Assembly (NCBI RefSeq): GCF_001278945.1
Contig: NZ_LGRV01000001.1
Location: forward strand, 242,416 to 306,415
From: Lysinibacillus contaminans
GTDB taxonomy: Bacteria; Bacillota; Bacilli; Bacillales_A; Planococcaceae
Length of the DNA: 64,000 nt
Reading direction: 5' to 3'
The position numbers and the translations under genes are program-made. The notes beneath the pieces are model-generated. The model ran no database searches, was not told the origin of the DNA, and saw nothing but the letters and a program-made list of their open reading frames with translations. Below are positions 58,966-64,000 of the stretch, piece by piece. Every line of letters begins with the position of its first letter. The stretch's first letter is position 1.

Positions 58966-60117
58966 TTAAATATTAAGGTACTTTTCAAACTTTTGAATAG
59001 CTTCTTCTTTTGCTTTTTGAGTTACGTGTGCATAGATGTTCATTGTAGTTTGTACATCTGTATGCCCTAAACGATCTTGTACTTCTTTAATGCTTGCGCC
59101 AGCTTCAAACAACAAGCTACAGTGAGTGTGTCTTAAACCATGCGTTGTGATTTTCTCTAACTTGTACTTTTCTTGTACCTGCACAATCCATTTTCGTGTT
59201 TTCGTTGGTTGCAAGAAAGTATTCGTCTCATTATTAAATACGAGTTGTCTAGACTTTAATGTATTGTAGCCGAGTATTAAGTAATCCTGCTTTTGTTTCT
59301 TCTTCCATTCTTGTAAGATTCTAGTTGAATTCTCGTCCATCTTAATTGTGCGAGCTATTCCTGTTTTTGTCGATTTAATATATAGACGGTTATTTGTACC
59401 GCGCGACAATGCTTTGTTAATGCGTATTTCGTTTGTTTTAAAGTTAACGTCATTCCATGTTAAGGCTAGTGCTTCACCTTTACGCATTCCGCTGAATGCA
59501 AGAAGCCTAAAAAGTGCATAGGCTTTAAAATTATCCTCTTTTTCCAGACACTTTAGAAATTGGATGAGCTGCTCTTTTGTATAGAAGTTTTCCTGTGCTT
59601 CCTCTTGCTCAATATCCTCTTTTTTAGCTGCAGGCATGTCTACTAATGTGAAAGGATTTAATTGAATGTAGCCACGCTTTACTGCAAAATCTAACACTTT
59701 AGCTGCGTAGGATTTGACAGCACGATACTTTTTTAATTTACCGTACCATTCATTTACATGACGCTGGCATACTTCCACATTTATTTTTTCAATCTTGTAA
59801 GCACCCATAGCAGGTAAGACATGATTTTTAAATATGCCTGACGTTTTAACAAAGGTGCTTTCCTCAACCGTATTCTGATATTGCTCAATCCACAGGTTAT
59901 ACACATCAAGGTATGTTTCAGCAGTAGTTTTTCGGAACGTACCATTTTCAATTTCTAAACGAAGACGGGAAAGTGCAAGCTGTGCCTCTTTTTTGGTTTT
60001 AAAGCCCCGTCTTGTAGTTCTTTGTTCTTTTCCTGTTAGTGGATCTACACCAACATAGATTTGGAATTGGTATCGTTTTTCACCATTTTGTAGTGAATAG
60101 TTTTTTATTGCTGCCAT
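58966..60117 (-). CDS. int: site-specific tyrosine integrase
   Basis: The 383-residue recombinase has an N-terminal arm-binding AP2-like domain (about 1-60), a SAM-like core-binding domain (about 68-155) and a catalytic domain with Arg212 (GMRKGE), His326-x-x-Arg329 (HGLRHTH), His352 (LGHTD) and nucleophile Tyr362 (MNIYAHV). It is of the Tn916/phage Int class. It is encoded pointing at the ssrA attachment site, as expected for left-end integrases. AGGAGGAG precedes the ATG. Confidence 0.94.
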   Translation of the reverse strand: MAAIKNYSLQNGEKRYQFQIYVGVDPLTGKEQRTTRRGFKTKKEAQLALSRLRLEIENGTFRKTTAETYLDVYNLWIEQYQNTVEESTFVKTSGIFKNHVLPAMGAYKIEKINVEVCQRHVNEWYGKLKKYRAVKSYAAKVLDFAVKRGYIQLNPFTLVDMPAAKKEDIEQEEAQENFYTKEQLIQFLKCLEKEDNFKAYALFRLLAFSGMRKGEALALTWNDVNFKTNEIRINKALSRGTNNRLYIKSTKTGIARTIKMDENSTRILQEWKKKQKQDYLILGYNTLKSRQLVFNNETNTFLQPTKTRKWIVQVQEKYKLEKITTHGLRHTHCSLLFEAGASIKEVQDRLGHTDVQTTMNIYAHVTQKAKEEAIQKFEKYLNI

Positions 60118-60134
60118 AATTACTCCTCCTAGAC

Positions 60135-60150
60135 GCTTGCGGGGGCAAGA
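60135..60150. repeat. 16-bp motif GCTTGCGGGGGCAAGA, copy 1
   Basis: It matches GCTTGTGGGGGCAAGA at 61444-61459 in 15 of 16 bases. Each forms CTTG/CAAG arms around a G-rich loop. Copy 1 lies just upstream of int on the minus-strand transcript. Confidence 0.6.
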
Positions 60151-60170
60151 TAAGAGTGAATATTATGTTA

Positions 60171-60803
60171 TTAAATGAAATCGATTTCTTTTAGTGATTC
60201 ATTAACCTCGTTAGATTTTCTTTGTATTTCCTCTGAGATTATTTTTTCCAGTTCAATTTTACGAGTAAGTAAATTAGAAATAAATTTTTTATCTTCGATA
60301 ATTCTATTTTCGAATGATGAAATCAACTCTGAAAGAGATTCTTTATTATTTATCATATCAACCGCTTGAATGAATTTAAGTTTATTAGTAGAAGGCTTTT
60401 CTTTTTCCTGTACATTTTTTTCTACTTTTCTGTCTGGAGCGTTAATTATCTCTTTCTGTAAACGAAGAAGATGTAATTGTGCAGATTGAATACTAGTGAC
60501 GCAGGTACCAATAAGTGGAATCATGTTAACGTATTCAAAAGCAGCTTTCTCTAGGGGTGTCTGTATATCGACATAACCTAAAGCGCTCATAAGTGAGTTG
60601 TATATTTCTTTATAAACTGACATATCACCATTTGCTAATCCATTTGAGACACTTTTTATAAAAGATATACTAGGATTATATCTATTGTTTTCAACATCAC
60701 TTAAATAAGTTCTTGATACACCAGCCTTTTTAGCTAAAGCTATTTGAGTGATTTTTTTACTTTTTCTTATGTTTTTTAGTGTGGTGCCTAGATCATTTTT
60801 CAT
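60171..60803 (-). CDS. CI-like repressor with XRE helix-turn-helix
   Basis: A 210-residue protein with an N-terminal XRE helix-turn-helix (about 8-62; TQIALAKKAGVSRTYLSDVENNRYNPS). A helical middle and a Lys/Glu-rich C-terminal coiled coil (about 150-205) follow, with no LexA-type peptidase. It is probably the immunity repressor. Its recognition segment is almost identical to that of the divergent Cro-like protein, consistent with the same operator. The start has GAGGATG about 8 bases upstream. Derepression would not be by RecA-driven self-cleavage. Confidence 0.85.
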   Translation of the reverse strand: MKNDLGTTLKNIRKSKKITQIALAKKAGVSRTYLSDVENNRYNPSISFIKSVSNGLANGDMSVYKEIYNSLMSALGYVDIQTPLEKAAFEYVNMIPLIGTCVTSIQSAQLHLLRLQKEIINAPDRKVEKNVQEKEKPSTNKLKFIQAVDMINNKESLSELISSFENRIIEDKKFISNLLTRKIELEKIISEEIQRKSNEVNESLKEIDFI

Positions 60804-60840
60804 TTAATCACATCCTCTGTTACTTATTATAATAAATTAA

Positions 60841-60896
60841 AATGACGGAAATACAAGTATTTATATGTTGACTTAATGACGGAAATACCTTACAAT
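60841..60896. promoter_or_regulatory. phage switch: divergent promoters with two phi105-like operators
   Basis: AATGACGGAAATAC occurs exactly at 60841-60854 and 60875-60888. The second lies in the spacer of the rightward promoter TTGACT (60868-60873)-17-TACAAT (60891-60896). The first overlaps the -35 region of the leftward repressor promoter, whose -10 is TATAAT on the minus strand near 60825. Copy 1 continues as GACGGAAATACAAG, the operator I recall for phage phi105. Confidence 0.8.
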
Positions 60897-60927
60897 TTGA
60901 TTTACTGAAGCAAAGTGAGGGAACGAA

Positions 60928-61176
60928 ATGAATTTTTGTGGTAAAACAATTGGACTTATTATTAAAGAAAGAAGAATAGAAAGAGGGATTAAACAATTTG
61001 AATTAGCTAAAAAAATTGGTGTTTCGAGAACTTATTTATCTGATATAGAAAATAATAGATATTTGCCGGGTGCAAAATTATTATCCAAAATAAATGAAGA
61101 GTTACATTTTATTTTTTTAATCAAAAATGACGGAAATACAATTCGTTTTAAGGGGGGTGAACATTATTCGAATTGA
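60928..61176 (+). CDS. Cro-like XRE-family regulator
   Basis: The 82-residue protein is nearly all helix-turn-helix (IKQFELAKKIGVSRTYLSDIENNRYLPG). Helix 3 is identical to that of the divergent repressor, so it should bind the same GACGGAAATAC sites and act as the Cro-type antagonist. The start follows GTGAGGGAACGAA. Its end overlaps the next gene and a third operator copy. Confidence 0.85.
   Translation: MNFCGKTIGLIIKERRIERGIKQFELAKKIGVSRTYLSDIENNRYLPGAKLLSKINEELHFIFLIKNDGNTIRFKGGEHYSN
61126..61139 (+). promoter_or_regulatory. third copy of the repressor operator
   Basis: AATGACGGAAATAC is repeated exactly inside the 3' end of the Cro-like gene, just before the excisionase-like gene, in the same orientation as the other two. 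Confidence 0.7.
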
Positions 61177-61435
61177 ATTTGATACCCCAGAAGGTCTCGA
61201 GGCACAAATCAGACTAGTTGTACTTACAGCTACTAAAGAAGCAATTGAACAAAGTCAAAAACAGTTAACTTCTAAGGAGTATTTTACAATTAAAGAGGCA
61301 TGCGAGTATATCAACGTTAGTTTCGCTACGTTTTCTAAATTCCGAACTCTCGGTTTACATGTGATTGAAATTGACGGTGTAAAGAGAGTGAATAAAAAAG
61401 TAATTAATGAATTTCTTGAAAACCATTCATTTTAA
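61127..61435 (+). CDS. excisionase-like small DNA-binding protein
   Basis: Up to 102 residues, with a C-terminal MerR/Xis-type winged helix (YFTIKEACEYINVSFATFSKFRTLGLHVIEIDGVKRVNKKVINEFL). It may bend DNA at the attachment site or regulate early genes. The ATG at 61127 lies inside the operator and has no ribosome site. AAGGGGGG at 61149-61156 better serves a start at ATT 61163 or 61166, which would give about 90 residues beginning IRIEFDTPEG. Confidence 0.75.
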   Translation: MTEIQFVLRGVNIIRIEFDTPEGLEAQIRLVVLTATKEAIEQSQKQLTSKEYFTIKEACEYINVSFATFSKFRTLGLHVIEIDGVKRVNKKVINEFLENHSF

Positions 61436-61443
61436 ATAATATA

Positions 61444-61459
61444 GCTTGTGGGGGCAAGA
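61444..61459. repeat. 16-bp motif GCTTGTGGGGGCAAGA, copy 2
   Basis: A near-identical copy of the motif at 60135-60150, here between the excisionase-like gene and the primase gene. Confidence 0.6.
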
Positions 61460-61497
61460 AATAATTTAGGATATTTAAGATAGAGAGAAGTGGAAAA

Positions 61498-63927
61498 GTG
61501 GAAAAACAAAATCAAGAACATCCCAATGAGGAATATAAATCCGCTTTGCCTAATATAAAAGTTGATACATATCATGAAATGCCGATGGAATTACAGAATC
61601 TCAAGCAGTGGATAGTATGGAGATTTGAAAAGGAAAAGGGAAGAGATAAGCCTACAAAGGTACCGTATCAAATCAATGGATTAAAAGCCTCATCAAATAA
61701 TTCTAATACTTGGAGTACGTTTGAAGAAGTTATAAATGCAGTTCGTTCAAAGGAATATGGGTTCGATGGAATCGGATTTATGTTTGCTAAAGATGATAAT
61801 TATATAGGAATAGATATAGATAATTGTTACTCAGAAGGAGAATTTAATCAAATAGCAAATGATTTAATGGAGTTATTAGATTCATATAGTGAATTTTCCC
61901 CTTCGGGTACAGGAATTCATATCATTGTAAAAGGACAATTACCTGAATATATTACCGGGACGGGTAAAAAATCTGCTAAGTATGGTTTAGAGATCTACTC
62001 TCACGGTAGGTTTTTTACTTGTACAGGTAATAGAGAAAATGAAAATGAAATACTGGAACGAACGGATGAAATTGAAGAAGTATTTGAAAAATATTTTAAC
62101 CGCGAAGAACTGGCAACTTACACGAGTACAGAATTTAATACAGAACCAATAAATTTAGAAGAAGATAGCATAACGTGGAAAAAGATGTTTGCAGATAAGA
62201 AAAATGGTTCAGATATTCAAGCTATGTATATAGGAAAGTTAGTTAGGGATAACGATCATTCGTCTACAGATTTTTATTTGTGTAGCGAACTTGCATTTTA
62301 TTGTGATAAAGATTTCATCAAAATGGATAGGATGTTTAGAAATAGTGGTCTGTATCGTGATAAGTGGGATGAACGTAGGGGATCTATGTTATACGGTGAA
62401 ATGACACTTTTAAAAGCTGCTGTAAGTAAGAAAAAAACAATTTCAGATTACAAAAAAGAAGAGAACGATTTCCATTTGATTATGAATGTAAAGGATTCTC
62501 CAAGCGTTGACCTTCAAAAAGTATTAATTGAAAGACGTTTAAGAGAGTTAGAAATTGCAATAGCAGCATGGGAAGAAGCGAATGGGAAAGGAAAGAAGCC
62601 AAGTACAATTTCACCTATCCGATGCGCAATCGTGCTACAAGAATATATTTCATTTGTATTGTTTGATTTAGAAGAAAATACAAGGCTCGCTAAATATCAA
62701 CCAAAAGAAGGAACGTACACAAATAATACAACACTAATCAAGCGTGTGATTAGCTGGTTAGAGCCTTCTTTTAATGAAGCAAAGGCGAATGAAGTAATCT
62801 ACCACTTAACCAACCAAGCACAGGTTAAAGAACGAACAGCGAGTAGATTTTTGATACCAGTTAAAAATGGTGTATTTAACCTAAAAACAAAAACATTGGA
62901 GCCGTTTAGTGCAAAATATGTTTTTACATCAAAAATCGCAACTTCTTATGTTCCAAATGTGGTTAATCCTACGACTAATGGTTGGGATGTAGAAAGTTGG
63001 TTAGATTCCATAGCTTGCGGTGATGCAGAAATTGTCAACCTATTATGGCAAGTTATAAATGATTCATTGAACGGAAATTACACTCGGAAAAAATCTATTT
63101 TCTTGTTAGGTGAAGGGAACAATGGTAAAGGGACGTTCCAAGAACTTATCACAAATTTAATTGGGGTACAGAATATCGCTTCGTTAAAAGTAAATGAATT
63201 TGATGAACGTTTTAAGTTGAGTTTGTTGGAAGGGAGAACAGCGGTTATTGGTGATGATGTACCAGCAAACGTTTATATCGATGATTCATCCAATTTTAAT
63301 AGTGTAGTTACAGGAGATCGCGTAATTGTTGAACAGAAAAACAAACCTATCTACAGTACAGTTTTTCGTTGCAGCGTTATCCAATCGACTAACGGTATGC
63401 CAAAATTTAAAAATAAAACAAACGGTACTGTTAGACGTATTGTGATAGTTCCGTTTAATGCAGATTTTAATGGGGCAATTGAAAACTTCAAAATTAAAGA
63501 TGAATACATCAAACATGAGGAAGTTTTGCAATACGTTCTCCATAAGGCAATAAACATGGATTTTGAGAAATTCGATATTCCATCTGTATCAAAAATTGAA
63601 CTTGAAGAATTTAAACAGGACAACGATCCAATTTTAGACTTCAAAATAAATGTATTCGATAGATGGGATTTAAAAGAAATTCCCAAGTACGTTGTTTATG
63701 GGATGTATAAGAGCTTTTGCGATGAAAATGGCTATAGATTCATTTCAGATAGAAAATTCCATAGGCAATTTAAAGCGCAACTACCAGATGAATGGATTGA
63801 TGGATTAAAGCGTTTCGAATGGATTGAGTTAAATGGGATTGGAGATTTAGACCGTTTAGGTATTGGGTTTCCAGATAAAAGTAAACCGCAAAGCACCTAT
63901 AAAAGTGAAAAGTTAAAAATTGTCTAG
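61498..63927 (+). CDS. phage primase / SF3 helicase fusion
   Basis: An 809-residue protein. The N-terminal part (about 25-200) resembles primase-polymerase domains of mobile elements (LKQWIVWRFE, KVPYQING, YIGIDIDNCY, SPSGTGIHI). The middle has a PriCT-like helical region. The C-terminal part is a D5/P4-type superfamily 3 helicase with Walker A GEGNNGKGT (about 538-546) and VIGDDVP as the B motif. It would start and unwind replication of the element. The GTG start has a weak GAGAGAAG ribosome site. Confidence 0.88.
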   Translation: MEKQNQEHPNEEYKSALPNIKVDTYHEMPMELQNLKQWIVWRFEKEKGRDKPTKVPYQINGLKASSNNSNTWSTFEEVINAVRSKEYGFDGIGFMFAKDDNYIGIDIDNCYSEGEFNQIANDLMELLDSYSEFSPSGTGIHIIVKGQLPEYITGTGKKSAKYGLEIYSHGRFFTCTGNRENENEILERTDEIEEVFEKYFNREELATYTSTEFNTEPINLEEDSITWKKMFADKKNGSDIQAMYIGKLVRDNDHSSTDFYLCSELAFYCDKDFIKMDRMFRNSGLYRDKWDERRGSMLYGEMTLLKAAVSKKKTISDYKKEENDFHLIMNVKDSPSVDLQKVLIERRLRELEIAIAAWEEANGKGKKPSTISPIRCAIVLQEYISFVLFDLEENTRLAKYQPKEGTYTNNTTLIKRVISWLEPSFNEAKANEVIYHLTNQAQVKERTASRFLIPVKNGVFNLKTKTLEPFSAKYVFTSKIATSYVPNVVNPTTNGWDVESWLDSIACGDAEIVNLLWQVINDSLNGNYTRKKSIFLLGEGNNGKGTFQELITNLIGVQNIASLKVNEFDERFKLSLLEGRTAVIGDDVPANVYIDDSSNFNSVVTGDRVIVEQKNKPIYSTVFRCSVIQSTNGMPKFKNKTNGTVRRIVIVPFNADFNGAIENFKIKDEYIKHEEVLQYVLHKAINMDFEKFDIPSVSKIELEEFKQDNDPILDFKINVFDRWDLKEIPKYVVYGMYKSFCDENGYRFISDRKFHRQFKAQLPDEWIDGLKRFEWIELNGIGDLDRLGIGFPDKSKPQSTYKSEKLKIV

Positions 63928-64000
63928 TTGGAATTTGTAATTGTAATTGAAATGTGTAATCGAAAAAAACTTTTCAATTACAGTCATATTCCACGTGGCT
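63928..64000. other. right edge of window, no gene seen
   Basis: 73 AT-rich bases after the primase gene. TGTAATTG and TGTAATCG steps and an AATTAC repeat are visible, but no start codon with a ribosome site. Confidence 0.4.

Larger units (their letters stand above)
58827..64000. mobile_element. left end of an integrated prophage-like element in ssrA (truncated by window)
   Basis: The segment carries integrase, repressor, cro-like, excisionase-like and primase/helicase genes in the order of temperate Firmicutes phages, next to a tmRNA attachment site. No structural or conjugation genes are visible before the window ends, so a phage, satellite or other integrative element remains possible. 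Confidence 0.82.

Overview
The window looks like chromosomal DNA of a low-GC, spore-forming member of the Bacillales, most likely a Lysinibacillus-like Bacillaceae/Planococcaceae. The basis is strong AGGAGG-type ribosome sites, consensus SigA promoters, many Rho-independent terminators, a CotF-type spore coat gene, Crh, WhiA, CtsR- and CggR-type operators, and gene blocks in the order known from Bacillus subtilis. The assignment is by inference; no 16S rRNA gene is present.

Layout: 1-12000 holds a yhfH/lplJ/lcfB neighbourhood interrupted by a Bce-type two-component/ABC transporter operon (1610-6435), a DedA gene, and a divergent YtrA-type GntR/ABC operon (9305-12003). 12300-15000 has a PdeH-like EAL-HDOD gene whose terminator hairpin has been split by an IS3-family element with a programmed frameshift. 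15000-32300 is a core block on the plus strand: yvjA-like/cccB, hprK-lgt-ppaX-yvoF, the histidine operon hisZGDBHFI (without hisA), a TPR gene, trxB, and nudix-rapZ-yvcK-whiA-crh. clpP (minus, with a CtsR box) and a tRNA-Arg follow. 33600-39800 carries a polar amino-acid ABC transporter, a CotF-like gene, an S9 peptidase and a small glutaredoxin-like gene. 40000-47300 is the glycolytic cluster cggR-gapA // pgk-tpiA-gpmI-eno. 47400-54600 holds a soluble chemoreceptor, a secreted alkaline phosphatase with a candidate Pho box, a decayed DltD-like fragment, and secG-est-rnr-smpB. A MarR/MFS drug-efflux pair follows, then a 1.4-kb gene-free, repeat-scarred stretch, then ssrA (tmRNA).

From the 3' end of ssrA to the right edge is the left end of an integrated element (prophage or related). 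It has a tyrosine integrase, a CI-like repressor and a divergent Cro-like gene, an excisionase-like helix-turn-helix protein, and a large primase/SF3 helicase. The immunity region contains three exact copies of a 14-bp asymmetric sequence, placed on both divergent promoters. One copy extends to the 14-bp operator I recall for Bacillus phage phi105. I consider this genetic switch the most interesting system in the window.

Functional links: hprK, crh, rapZ, yvcK and cggR-gapA are the carbon-control and central-metabolism regulators. smpB, ssrA and rnr act together in ribosome rescue and clpP degrades tagged proteins. lgt matures the lipoproteins seen here (CccB and the amino-acid binding protein). 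GC-rich inverted intergenic repeats of one family recur at about 9.1, 36.3 and 57.0 kb. Start codons were chosen by ribosome-site spacing and family alignment from memory; no database search was possible.
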